NCBI RefSeq assembly: GCF_900635955.1 | Contig: NZ_LR134201.1 | Span: 3,906,001-3,970,000 of the forward strand | Length of the DNA stretch: 64,000 nucleotides | Direction: 5' to 3' | Source: Cedecea lapagei | GTDB taxonomy: Bacteria > Pseudomonadota > Gammaproteobacteria > Enterobacterales > Enterobacteriaceae | Part shown: one piece after another, positions 45,163 to 52,939 of the stretch | Layout of the letters: each line of letters starts with the position of its first letter | Position numbering within the stretch: position 1 is the first letter of the stretch | Program-made: the position numbers and the translations under genes | Notes under the pieces: model-generated | Databases searched by the model: none | The model's input: only the letters and a program-made list of their open reading frames with translations | What the model was told of the DNA's origin: nothing

Positions 45163-46232
45163 GCAAGATCCTCGTTATCAAACGCCGCATCATTTGCCTG
45201 CAGGCCTGATGCCAGCGGTTTGACCAGTGATTCATTTGCCGCAGCCACCGGAGGAATAACCAGCGGGCCCGGCGTGTTAATGGGCGGCAAATGCCGCCTT
45301 AGCGGCGGTTTCGCGACCAGCAGCTTGCCAATGGTTGCCAGGAAATAACGCCCGCACAGGCGACCCGTTTTATAGTCTGCCGTCAGCGAAGGCAGACGGC
45401 TTCCAAGCGCATTACTCAGCAGCGGCTTCGGCGGATAAATTTCGAAAATTCGCAGCTTACCCGGCGGCTTCTCAATAAAGCTCTGGATATCACGATAGCT
45501 CTCTTCATGATGCTGCACCAGATTAAGAAGCGGCTGCAGGCTGCTGTCGCCAAGCCAGCGCTCCATATGTTTGAACCACTGCGGCGTATAGTACATCTGG
45601 GACGGCACGGTACGAATGACCACCAGCGTATCGGCGCCCCGGTTTGCCGCTTCCCGTACCGGCACAGCATCGCTGATGCCGCCATCCTGATAGCTAACGC
45701 CGTCAATTTCAACGCCCGAACGGTAGAAGCCAGGAATAGCACTGGAAGCTTTCAGTAAATTAAGCCAGGTATCCGTGGTTGGCGAAAAGTAGCTTGCCGC
45801 ATAGTCGTCGCTGCGGCAGGCGCACATGAAGAACTCTTTGCCCTGTTCAAAAAGCGGGTCTGCGCTGGACATCGAAAGCGGCAGCCGGGCAGAGGTGGAC
45901 TCAATCAGCCAGTCGAGATCGATGAGGTTGCCGCCGCGGGCAAAGCGTAGCGGGCTAAAGAAGTCTCGGGTGGTGGTAAAACGCGTAATTACGCGGCGGG
46001 CGTACCCCGGCTGGTTACAGACATAGGCAGACAGGTTCTGCGCCCCGGCCGACGTGCCAAGGTATAAATCAAAGGGGTTGAATTCCGCGCGCATAAATTC
46101 GTCCAGAACCCCGGCCGTAAAGATCCCGCGCTGCCCGCCCCCTTCACAAATCAGAGCGAGTTTTCCAGGACGAAAAGGTTTAATCGCAAGCGGCGCAATA
46201 TTGCCGAGCGTAACGGGTATACGATGTCCCAC
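45159..46232 (-). CDS. yjjU: Patatin-like phospholipase YjjU
   Basis: Probable serine esterase or phospholipase of 357 residues. Oxyanion loop CEGGGQRGIFTAGVLDEF (about 29-46), nucleophile Ser in LGTSAGAQN (about 62) and catalytic Asp in YQDGGISDAVPV (about 177). Substrate unknown. First gene of yjjU-yjjV, as in E. coli. Confidence 0.92.
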   Translation of the reverse strand: MGHRIPVTLGNIAPLAIKPFRPGKLALICEGGGQRGIFTAGVLDEFMRAEFNPFDLYLGTSAGAQNLSAYVCNQPGYARRVITRFTTTRDFFSPLRFARGGNLIDLDWLIESTSARLPLSMSSADPLFEQGKEFFMCACRSDDYAASYFSPTTDTWLNLLKASSAIPGFYRSGVEIDGVSYQDGGISDAVPVREAANRGADTLVVIRTVPSQMYYTPQWFKHMERWLGDSSLQPLLNLVQHHEESYRDIQSFIEKPPGKLRIFEIYPPKPLLSNALGSRLPSLTADYKTGRLCGRYFLATIGKLLVAKPPLRRHLPPINTPGPLVIPPVAAANESLVKPLASGLQANDAAFDNEDLA

Positions 46233-46301
46233 CCTGCTTCCCTGAAATTCTGTGGCTGTGAGCTTCTACCCTATACCCATAGCTCGCTAAGTAAAACGAC
46301 G

Positions 46302-46326
46302 AAAGCCAGTCACAGGGACTGGCTTT
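46302..46326. terminator. Hairpin between ytjA and yjjU
   Basis: AAAGCCAGTC pairs with GACTGGCTTT around a short loop (about 46302-46326), between the ytjA stop and the yjjU start. Likely the ytjA terminator. Confidence 0.7.
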
Positions 46327-46355
46327 TGTATCGGTATGTTACCTGACTAGCGTGG

Positions 46356-46517
46356 CTAAGGGCGTTTACGTCCCATAAACAGGCTGACCAGGAACAGAAT
46401 AATCCCGACAATAAAGACAATTTTTGCAGCACCTGCAGCGGTACCCGCCAGTCCACCGAAGCCCAGAGCCGCAGCGATCAATGCAATAACCAGAAAAATA
46501 ATGCCCCAACGAAACAT
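46356..46517 (-). CDS. ytjA: Small membrane protein YtjA (DUF1328)
   Basis: A 53-codon gene that reads MFRWGIIFLVIALIAAALGF and ends LVSLFMGRKRP at the TAG at 46356. It has two hydrophobic segments around a glycine/alanine-rich turn (GGLAGTAAGAAK), the DUF1328 pattern. Identical in size and place (between yjjU and osmY) to E. coli YtjA. AAGGAG-like bases precede the ATG. Function unknown. Confidence 0.92.
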   Translation of the reverse strand: MFRWGIIFLVIALIAAALGFGGLAGTAAGAAKIVFIVGIILFLVSLFMGRKRP

Positions 46518-46651
46518 AGACTCTCCTTAACCATAGTGATCTTATCGCTTCTTGACGGGTGCCGGATGGCGAACCCGCAGGCGATAATGTGTTTTAATGG
46601 TGGAACTCACGTCTCCCGGACCCGCCCGGGAAGACGTTTCGCGTGCTGCCG

Positions 46652-47263
46652 TTACTTCACTTTCAGATCGTTTTTAACGCTTTTAACGCCTTCAACCGAT
46701 TTTGCAATGCTTTCGGCCTTTTCGGACTGGGCGTTGGACTTCACTTCACCGGACAGCTGTACTACACCCCCGGTCGTTTCCACTTTAATGTGGCGTGAAG
46801 GCACAATGCTGTCGGCCAATAATTTCGCTTTAATCTCGCTGGTCGTTGCCGCATCACCGGCATAGCCTTTCGCCGACTCATGTTTGGCGTCGCGAACGTG
46901 GAGTTTGTCGCTGACAGAGGTCACGCCCTCCACTTTTTTGGCCGTGGCAACGGCCTGCTCGGCCTGAGCCTGATGCTCAACGAAGCCGCTCAGGGTGACC
47001 ACTTTGTTTTCGGTGGTCACGGAGATATCGGTACTTTTGATGCTTTTATCATCAACAAGCGCCGCTTTCACTTTCGCGGTGATACCGCTGTCGTCCATGA
47101 AATTACCGACTTTGGCCATTGAGTTATCGATTTTTTTCCCTGCCGTGTCCGCGGTTGATTCCGTTTTATTGGCCAGGGTCTCTTCCGCAAAGGCGCTGGT
47201 GCTTGCCAGTACAGAACCCAACACAACCGCCAGCAGAGTTTTTGAAATCTTAGTCGTAGTCAT
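46652..47263 (-). CDS. osmY: Periplasmic osmotically induced protein OsmY
   Basis: Stress-induced periplasmic chaperone-like protein of 203 residues. A signal peptide (about 1-26, cleavage after STSAFA) is followed by two BON domains (about 57-123 and 136-203; VTLSGFVEHQAQAEQAV and VQLSGEVKSNAQSEKAE). Expected to be RpoS-dependent and induced by osmotic stress or stationary phase; the upstream promoter agrees. Confidence 0.96.
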   Translation of the reverse strand: MTTTKISKTLLAVVLGSVLASTSAFAEETLANKTESTADTAGKKIDNSMAKVGNFMDDSGITAKVKAALVDDKSIKSTDISVTTENKVVTLSGFVEHQAQAEQAVATAKKVEGVTSVSDKLHVRDAKHESAKGYAGDAATTSEIKAKLLADSIVPSRHIKVETTGGVVQLSGEVKSNAQSEKAESIAKSVEGVKSVKNDLKVK

Positions 47264-47426
47264 CGATTAATTCCTGTAGTTTTGCTCATCATTTGAGCGT
47301 TCCCGCTTCCCGCCAGGCTGAAAATTACAGCGATAAATATCGAGATAACCGGGGAAACGATAATAACGCACCATGCAATTGTTAATTACCGGAGCTTTTA
47401 TCCAATAAAGTGGTCATCACTGTGTT

Positions 47427-47440
47427 AAATATAGATCACA
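47427..47440 (-). promoter_or_regulatory. Sigma-S type osmY promoter
   Basis: On the minus strand TGTGATCTATATTTAAC, about 170 bp before osmY, repeats the E. coli osmY core promoter, with CTATATTT as extended -10. TGTGAT just before it resembles half a CRP site. The rest of the 315-bp gap 47264-47578 shows no gene. Confidence 0.75.
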
Positions 47441-47545
47441 ATAATAAAACTGCATGGCGAATCGATGGAAAAAGCGGCAATAACGCAGGATTAGCAGGAA
47501 ATTAAGAGAATTCCGCAAGGGATTCAAAAGACAGGAAAAGTATGA

Positions 47546-47569
47546 AGAACGCGGCGGACGCCGCGTTCT
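47546..47569 (-). terminator. prfC terminator
   Basis: AGAACGCGGCG and CGCCGCGTTCT pair as a long GC-rich stem just after the prfC stop. On the minus strand it is followed by TCATACTTTTCC. Likely intrinsic, though the T run is broken. Confidence 0.7.
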
Positions 47570-47578
47570 GTCAGGCAA

Positions 47579-49168
47579 TTAGTGCTCTCGTGTTTTACGG
47601 AAAGTCACGTCAGGGTAGCGTTCCTGGGTAATGTTCAGGTTCACCATGGTGGGTGCGATATAGGTCAGGTTATCCCCGCCATCCAGCGCCAGCTGCACTT
47701 CGTTTTTCCGTTTGAACTCTTCAAACTTCTTAACGTCACTCCCCTCAACCCAGCGCGCCGTCGCCACGTTCACCGATTCATAAATCGCTTCGACGTTATA
47801 TTCGCTTTTCAGGCGAGCAACGACCACGTCGAACTGCAGAACCCCGACCGCGCCGACGATAAGATCGTTGTTGGCAATAGGACGGAACACCTGCACCGCG
47901 CCCTCCTCAGAAAGCTGAACCAGGCCTTTGAGCAACTGCTTTTGCTTAAGCGGATCGCGCAGGCGAATACGGCGGAACAGCTCCGGGGCGAAGTTCGGAA
48001 TGCCGGTGAACTTCATCATCTCACCCTGGGTAAAGGTGTCGCCGATTTGAATCGTACCGTGGTTGTGCAGACCGATGATATCGCCCGGGTAGGCTTCTTC
48101 CACGTGGGAACGGTCGCCCGCCATAAAGGTCAGCGCGTCAGAAATGACGACGTCTTTGCCAATACGCACCTGGCGCAGCTTCATGCCTTTCTCATATTTG
48201 CCGGAAACGACGCGCATAAAGGCCACGCGGTCACGGTGTTTCGGGTCCATATTGGCCTGAATCTTAAAGACAAACCCGGTGAACTTCTCGTCCGCTGCTT
48301 CCACCACGCGCGTGTCTGTTTTACGCGGCATCGGCGCCGGCGCCCATTCCACCAGGCCATCCAGCATATGGTCTACGCCGAAGTTGCCCAACGCGGTACC
48401 GAAGAACACGGGCGTGATCTCGCCGGCCAGGAACAGCTCGTGATCGAATTCGTTAGAAGCGCCCTGCACCAGCTCCAGCTCGTCGCGCAGCTGCTGAGCG
48501 AGATCTTCGCCCACCGCAGCGTCAAGTTCCGGGCTGTTCAACCCCTTCACGATACGCACTTCCTGGATGGTGTGGCCTTTACCGGTCTGGTAGAGGTAGG
48601 TTTCATCTTTATAAAGATGGTAAACCCCTTTAAACAGCTTGCCGCAGCCGATTGGCCAGGTAATTGGCGCGCAGCCAATCTTCAGCTCGCGCTCAACCTC
48701 ATCCAGCACTTCCATCGGGTCGCGGATATCGCGGTCCAGCTTGTTCATAAAGGTGATGATCGGCGTATCGCGCAGGCGGGTAACTTCCATCAGCTTGCGG
48801 GTACGATCTTCTACGCCTTTCGCGGCGTCGATCACCATCAGACAGCAGTCAACGGCGGTCAGGGTACGGTAGGTATCTTCGGAGAAGTCCTCGTGCCCCG
48901 GAGTATCCAGCAGGTTAACCAGGCTGTCGCGGTACGGGAACTGCATCACCGAGGTGGTAATCGAGATCCCACGCTGTTTTTCCATCTCCATCCAGTCGGA
49001 TTTCGCATGCTGGCTGGAGCCACGGCCTTTTACCGTCCCGGCGGTCTGAATCGCCTGTCCGAACAGGAGCACCTTTTCGGTGATGGTCGTTTTACCGGCA
49101 TCCGGGTGGGAGATAATGGCAAAAGTGCGGCGTTTCGCCACCTCCTGCAAATAAGGAGACAAAGTCAT
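47579..49168 (-). CDS. prfC: Peptide chain release factor 3
   Basis: GTPase that recycles RF1 and RF2 from the ribosome. The 529 residues carry the G1 motif SHPDAGKTT (20-28), switch region SDWMEMEKQRGISITTSVM, DTPGHEDF (about 88-95) and NKLDR (about 141-145). The start follows a good ribosome site. Standalone gene between osmY and yjjG. Confidence 0.98.
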   Translation of the reverse strand: MTLSPYLQEVAKRRTFAIISHPDAGKTTITEKVLLFGQAIQTAGTVKGRGSSQHAKSDWMEMEKQRGISITTSVMQFPYRDSLVNLLDTPGHEDFSEDTYRTLTAVDCCLMVIDAAKGVEDRTRKLMEVTRLRDTPIITFMNKLDRDIRDPMEVLDEVERELKIGCAPITWPIGCGKLFKGVYHLYKDETYLYQTGKGHTIQEVRIVKGLNSPELDAAVGEDLAQQLRDELELVQGASNEFDHELFLAGEITPVFFGTALGNFGVDHMLDGLVEWAPAPMPRKTDTRVVEAADEKFTGFVFKIQANMDPKHRDRVAFMRVVSGKYEKGMKLRQVRIGKDVVISDALTFMAGDRSHVEEAYPGDIIGLHNHGTIQIGDTFTQGEMMKFTGIPNFAPELFRRIRLRDPLKQKQLLKGLVQLSEEGAVQVFRPIANNDLIVGAVGVLQFDVVVARLKSEYNVEAIYESVNVATARWVEGSDVKKFEEFKRKNEVQLALDGGDNLTYIAPTMVNLNITQERYPDVTFRKTREH

Positions 49169-49268
49169 AATTACATCTTCTGTAAGTGCGCGCGGCCTTG
49201 AGCCACGCGGCGAGTGAACGTTATTTGGCGGCTATTTTACCCATCATTGCGGGTTTAACAATCAACAA

Positions 49269-49946
49269 TCATGGCTTACACAGCAGTTGCTCCAGTTCAC
49301 TTAACGAGGTGACCTGCCAGGTCGGCTCGATCCCTTCTGGCGCGGTGCGCCCATGGGCGTTAAGCCAGCAGGTTGCTATCCCGGCGTTAATGCCGCCAAG
49401 AATGTCGGACTCAGCCGTGTCGCCGACCATCAATACCCGGTCGCGCGGAGGCTGCTTCATCTGCTCAAAGGTGTAGTCGAAAATACGACGGTCGGGTTTT
49501 GCTACGCCCACCTGCTCGGAGATAACCAGCAGGTCGAAGTAGTCGCGCAGGCCGGTACGCTCAAGGCGGATCTGCTGAAGCGCAGTGAAGCCGTTGGTGA
49601 TAATGCCAAGTTTAACCTTGCCCTTCAGCGCATTCAGCAGCGACACGGCCCCCGGCAGCGGGGCGCAAATTTCTGCCATTGCGGATAAAAAGGCGGCGTT
49701 CAGCTCGGCAGACGGCACATTCAGCCGGTCGGCCCAGTCTTCAAAACGCCTGAGCTGAAGCTGAAGCGCGGTAATGGCACCGTTCTGGTAGTCCACCCAC
49801 AGCGGCTTGTTCACCGCCTGGTACTCCTGGAAATCATCCGCGGTAAAGGTCACGCTATAGTCGAGAAACATCCGCTGTAAACCGCCAAATGCGTCAAAAG
49901 TAAACAGCGTTTCGTCCGCATCAAATAAAATCCAGTCCCAGTTCAT
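49269..49946 (-). CDS. yjjG: Pyrimidine nucleotidase YjjG
   Basis: HAD-superfamily 5'-nucleotidase acting on dUMP, dTMP and noncanonical pyrimidine nucleotides. The 225 residues include the nucleophile motif LFDADETLFTFD, ITNGFTALQQ and the acidic motif VMVGDTAESDILGG-like (VLMVGDTAESDILGG). The ATG at 49946 (MNWDWILFDADE) fits E. coli; one two codons upstream is also possible. Confidence 0.95.
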   Translation of the reverse strand: MNWDWILFDADETLFTFDAFGGLQRMFLDYSVTFTADDFQEYQAVNKPLWVDYQNGAITALQLQLRRFEDWADRLNVPSAELNAAFLSAMAEICAPLPGAVSLLNALKGKVKLGIITNGFTALQQIRLERTGLRDYFDLLVISEQVGVAKPDRRIFDYTFEQMKQPPRDRVLMVGDTAESDILGGINAGIATCWLNAHGRTAPEGIEPTWQVTSLSELEQLLCKP

Positions 49947-49964
49947 CCACACACCTTTTAAACA

Positions 49965-50408
49965 TTAACCGAGGGGGAGCGCCATCACGATCGCGTCTTC
50001 CCGACCTTCTTTTGCCGGGTAATAGTTGCGACGCACCGTCGCTTCATTAAAGCCCAGGCTTTCATACAGGGTTCTTGCCGCAACGTTGGAGGCACGGACT
50101 TCCAGCCACAGCGTAAAGACGTCCCGCTTCTCAAGCTCGAGAATAAGATGTTCAAGCAGCGCTTTTCCAAGCCCCTGCCGCTGGTATGCCGGATCGACCG
50201 CGATGTTAAACAGCGTGGCTTCGTCGAGAATGACCTGCGTCACCGCAAAAGCGGCAAGTTTGCCATCCACGTCGAGCCGTAAATTGAAGTAGCGTTCGCC
50301 CTGATTGCTGGCAAAGGTTTTTTCACTCCAGGGAAACGCATGACTGCGCAGCTCAATGGCATACGCCGCCGCCAAATCATTCGGCGTCAGGGAAGATATC
50401 GTGTTCAT
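49965..50408 (-). CDS. rimI: Ribosomal protein S18-alanine N-acetyltransferase RimI
   Basis: GNAT acetyltransferase for the N-terminal Ala of S18, 147 residues. Acetyl-CoA-binding motif FNIAVDPAYQRQGLGKALLEHLI (about 62-84) and LEVRASNVAARTLYESLGF. The start MNTISSL at 50408 matches E. coli. It overlaps holD by 32 bp, as in E. coli, and is followed by yjjG 18 bp later, so holD-rimI-yjjG form one operon. Confidence 0.96.
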   Translation of the reverse strand: MNTISSLTPNDLAAAYAIELRSHAFPWSEKTFASNQGERYFNLRLDVDGKLAAFAVTQVILDEATLFNIAVDPAYQRQGLGKALLEHLILELEKRDVFTLWLEVRASNVAARTLYESLGFNEATVRRNYYPAKEGREDAIVMALPLG

Positions 50409-50796
50409 GTTCGCAAATTTGTTGCCACAGCGCCTGTCGCGCATTGCCGTTGTGATAAAGCTCGTCCAGCGCGGGGGAAGCGAGCTGTGCTCCGCTCAGC
50501 GTCAGCGGCTGCTCCACGCCCAGGCGCCAGCTGTTGCAGCGGCTGTCGGGCGGCATCATCGCGGCGCGCTCCGGCGTCAGCTGCATCACTTGCTCAGGAC
50601 GTAAAGCCATACTGCGTAAGATGTCCTTCACCAGCGGATCGTTCAGCGCCGGTAGCGCCTCGGCGACCATCACCAAACGCACGCCAGCCGGCAAAGAGAC
50701 CGCAATTTCACCCTGCAAAGCCGTCGGACGGCGCAGCACCCACTGGGTAATACCCAGCTGCTGTAACTGCCAGTCGCGTCGGGAAGGGGAAGTCAT
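50377..50796 (-). CDS. holD: DNA polymerase III psi subunit HolD
   Basis: Clamp-loader accessory subunit that links chi (HolC) to the tau/gamma complex. The 139 residues begin MTSPSRRDWQLQQLGITQW at 50796, like E. coli HolD. The N-terminal stretch that binds the clamp loader and the LVMVAEALPALNDPLVKDILRSM core are conserved. An ATG eight codons upstream is less likely. Confidence 0.95.
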   Translation of the reverse strand: MTSPSRRDWQLQQLGITQWVLRRPTALQGEIAVSLPAGVRLVMVAEALPALNDPLVKDILRSMALRPEQVMQLTPERAAMMPPDSRCNSWRLGVEQPLTLSGAQLASPALDELYHNGNARQALWQQICEHEHDIFPDAE

Positions 50797-50903
50797 AGCG
50801 AAACCTGTCGAGAGCGTCATTAGGGCGGCAAATATAGCAAATTCATCGAATCCACGCCATTAAAGCTCTATAATCCACGTTCTGATTTTCCAGGAGCAAT
50901 TTA

Positions 50904-51935
50904 ATGAGTGCGTTTACCCCGGCGAGTGAAGTACTGCTGCGCCACAGCGATGATTTTACCGAGAGCCGTGTGTTGTTTGCCGGTGACATGCAAGACGATC
51001 TGCCGGCGCGTTTCGACACCGCCGCCAGCCGCGCCCACACCCAGCAATTCCACCACTGGCAGGTATTAAGCGCGCAGATGGGTGAGAACGCACAGTACGG
51101 CCTGGTGGCCAGTGCGGATGACGTTGCCGACAGCAATACGCTTATCTACTACTGGCCAAAGAACAAGCCTGAAGCCCAGTTCCAGCTGATGAACATTCTG
51201 TCGCTGATGCCGGTCGGCACCGATGTCTTCGTCGTCGGCGAAAACCGCTCCGGCGTGCGCAGCGCCGAGCAGATGCTGGCTGACATCTGCCCGCTGACCA
51301 AAATCGACAGCGCACGCCGCTGCGGCCTCTATCACGGCCGACTTGAGCAGCAGCCCGCGTTTGATGAAAATAGCTGGTGGGGCGAATATCCACATGAAGG
51401 GATGACGGTGAAAACCCTGCCTGGCGTCTTCAGCCGCGACGGCCTGGATACCGGCAGCAAGCTGCTGCTCTCCACGCTGACGCCGCACACTAAAGGCAAG
51501 GTGCTGGATGTGGGCTGCGGCGCTGGCGTGCTGGCCATCACCCTCGCCAGCCACTCGCCAAAAGTTCGCCTCACGCTAAGCGACGTAAGCGCGCCTGCGG
51601 TGGCCGCCAGCCGTGCAACGCTTGCGGCTAACGGCATTGAAGGTGAAGTGATCGCCAGTAACGTTTACTCGGAGATCGGCGGTCGTTTCGACATGATTAT
51701 TTCGAACCCACCGTTCCACGACGGCATGCAGACCAGCCTCGACGCGGCGCATCAGCTTATTCGCGGTGCAGCACGGCATCTGAATATGGGCGGCGAGCTG
51801 CGCATCGTGGCGAACGCCTTCCTCGCCTATCCGAACGTGCTGGACGAAGTGTTTGGCAGCCATGAAGTTATTGCCCAAACCGGCCGTTTTAAAGTCTATC
51901 GTGCCGTTCTGACGCGCGCGGGCAAAAAGCGCTAA
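50904..51935 (+). CDS. rsmC: 16S rRNA m2G1207 methyltransferase RsmC
   Basis: Methylates G1207 of 16S rRNA. The 343 residues form a degenerate N-terminal domain (1-170) and a SAM-binding C-terminal domain with VLDVGCGAGVLAITLA (about 199-214) and the catalytic MIISNPPFHDG (about 267-277). Divergent from holD. Ends in a terminator. Confidence 0.97.
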   Translation: MSAFTPASEVLLRHSDDFTESRVLFAGDMQDDLPARFDTAASRAHTQQFHHWQVLSAQMGENAQYGLVASADDVADSNTLIYYWPKNKPEAQFQLMNILSLMPVGTDVFVVGENRSGVRSAEQMLADICPLTKIDSARRCGLYHGRLEQQPAFDENSWWGEYPHEGMTVKTLPGVFSRDGLDTGSKLLLSTLTPHTKGKVLDVGCGAGVLAITLASHSPKVRLTLSDVSAPAVAASRATLAANGIEGEVIASNVYSEIGGRFDMIISNPPFHDGMQTSLDAAHQLIRGAARHLNMGGELRIVANAFLAYPNVLDEVFGSHEVIAQTGRFKVYRAVLTRAGKKR

Positions 51936-51957
51936 GCACGCTTTAGCGCCGCTTTTT
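51929..51957 (+). terminator. rsmC terminator
   Basis: GCGCTAA (51929-51935) pairs with TTAGCGC (51943-51949), followed by CGCTTTTT. The stem starts inside the last rsmC codons. Confidence 0.75.
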
Positions 51958-51990
51958 GCATCAGTCAGGAAAGCGGCGCCAAATTAAGTG

Positions 51991-52018
51991 TTGACGAAGT
52001 TCAGAAAACATCTAGAAT
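51991..52018 (+). promoter_or_regulatory. Promoter of the leu tRNA cluster
   Basis: TTGACG (51991-51996), a 16-base spacer and TAGAAT (52013-52018), followed by the GC-rich discriminator GCGCCTCC typical of stringently controlled tRNA promoters. The first tRNA begins 39 bp downstream. Confidence 0.85.
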
Positions 52019-52056
52019 GCGCCTCCGTGGTTGTGATACTTCGGTATTACAGGTAT

Positions 52057-52143
52057 GCGAAGGTGGCGGAATTGGTAGACGCGCTAGCTTCAGGTGTTAG
52101 TGTTCTTACGGACGTGAGGGTTCAAGTCCCTCTCTTCGCACCA
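52057..52143 (+). tRNA. leuV: tRNA-Leu (anticodon CAG), copy 1
   Basis: 87-nt class II tRNA including encoded CCA. Acceptor GCGAAGG pairs with CTTCGC. D-arm TGGCGGAATTGGTAGACGC, anticodon CAG at 52091-52093 in the loop CTTCAGG, a long variable arm and T-loop GGTTCAAGTCC. Reads CUG. The symbol assumes the E. coli leuVPQ naming. Confidence 0.97.
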
Positions 52144-52174
52144 ACACAACCACGAAAGATATCGTTCGCACTGC

Positions 52175-52261
52175 GCGAAGGTGGCGGAATTGGTAGACGC
52201 GCTAGCTTCAGGTGTTAGTGTTCTTACGGACGTGAGGGTTCAAGTCCCTCTCTTCGCACCA
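52175..52261 (+). tRNA. leuP: tRNA-Leu (anticodon CAG), copy 2
   Basis: Identical to copy 1 across 87 nt, with anticodon CAG at 52209-52211 and CCA end. Separated from copy 1 by a 31-bp spacer, so all copies are cut from one transcript. Confidence 0.97.
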
Positions 52262-52308
52262 ATGCGAAGACGATATCAAAGCTCTTCAGAGGCAAATCTG
52301 AAAACTGT

Positions 52309-52395
52309 GCGAAGGTGGCGGAATTGGTAGACGCGCTAGCTTCAGGTGTTAGTGTCCTTACGGACGTGAGGGTTCAAGTCCCTCTCTTCGCACCA
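52309..52395 (+). tRNA. leuQ: tRNA-Leu (anticodon CAG), copy 3
   Basis: As copies 1 and 2 (anticodon at 52343-52345), with one change in the variable arm: GTGTCCTTACGG instead of GTGTTCTTACGG. No clear hairpin terminator follows; a T-rich stretch is at about 52411-52420. Confidence 0.97.
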
Positions 52396-52433
52396 CTTCT
52401 TATGAAGTGACCCTCTTTTTCTCTCCCGCCGTA

Positions 52434-52673
52434 TTATTTCATCGTTCCCAGATTCATCATAATCAGCAGTAGCCCACTGGCAAATGCGACACACGATGGC
52501 AGCAAAACAAAGTGCCGTAACGTCTTGTGATAGAGCATCAGCGCCGTAGCGAGCAGCCCAACCACCACCAGCACCCGCCACTGGCTGAAAGAGAGATCCA
52601 TCCAGGCCAGCAGCGCGACGGCAAGACCCGCCACCATAACACTCCAGCCACCTTCCAGTCGTCGTTGCAGCAT
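52434..52673 (-). CDS. Small membrane protein, DUF1435-like, behind a Fur box
   Basis: A 79-codon gene starting at the ATG at 52673 (MLQRRLEGGWSVMVAGL); a GTG two codons earlier is possible but too close to the GGGG ribosome site. Two to three hydrophobic segments (about 12-25, 32-46 and 56-75) fill nearly the whole protein. It resembles the DUF1435 family found beside leu tRNAs in Klebsiella/Enterobacter relatives. Function unknown. A near-perfect Fur box lies 18 bp upstream, which suggests induction when iron is scarce. Convergent with the tRNA cluster. Confidence 0.7.
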   Translation of the reverse strand: MLQRRLEGGWSVMVAGLAVALLAWMDLSFSQWRVLVVVGLLATALMLYHKTLRHFVLLPSCVAFASGLLLIMMNLGTMK

Positions 52674-52690
52674 CTTCACGCCCCATCCAT

Positions 52691-52709
52691 GATAATGAGA
52701 ACCAATATC
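52691..52709 (-). promoter_or_regulatory. Fur box
   Basis: GATAATGAGAACCAATATC agrees with the 19-bp consensus GATAATGATAATCATTATC at 16 positions. Located 18 bp before the DUF1435-like start, where bound Fur-Fe would block transcription. Confidence 0.75.
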
Positions 52710-52939
52710 ATATGATAAAAATTCTCAATTGTCAGCGTAAAAACGTGGATGCACTATCGCTGAAATAGCCGAGGTTGACGCGGCATTTAATGACAGATTT
52801 TCAGTAAGGTGATAGATTGAGCGCCGGCTTTAATTTGCCCTATAAAAATTCCAATAGTTGCCAGAAAAGCAGCTCGCCCGCTTTTCATTTATACGACACA
52901 CACAACATCTGACGCACTGACCCAACACATAACCGTTCT

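Noticed and set aside
47582..49201. A 539-codon open frame on the plus strand
   Set aside because: Exact antisense shadow of prfC.
51988..52218. A 76-codon frame across the first two tRNA-Leu genes (contains VAELVDALASGVSVL)
   Set aside because: This is the familiar false translation of leucine tRNA sequence.
52342..52686. A 114-codon minus-strand frame ending in a CEERDLNPHVRKDTNT-like tail
   Set aside because: The tail is translated from the third tRNA-Leu antisense, and the rest overlaps the DUF1435-like gene in another frame.
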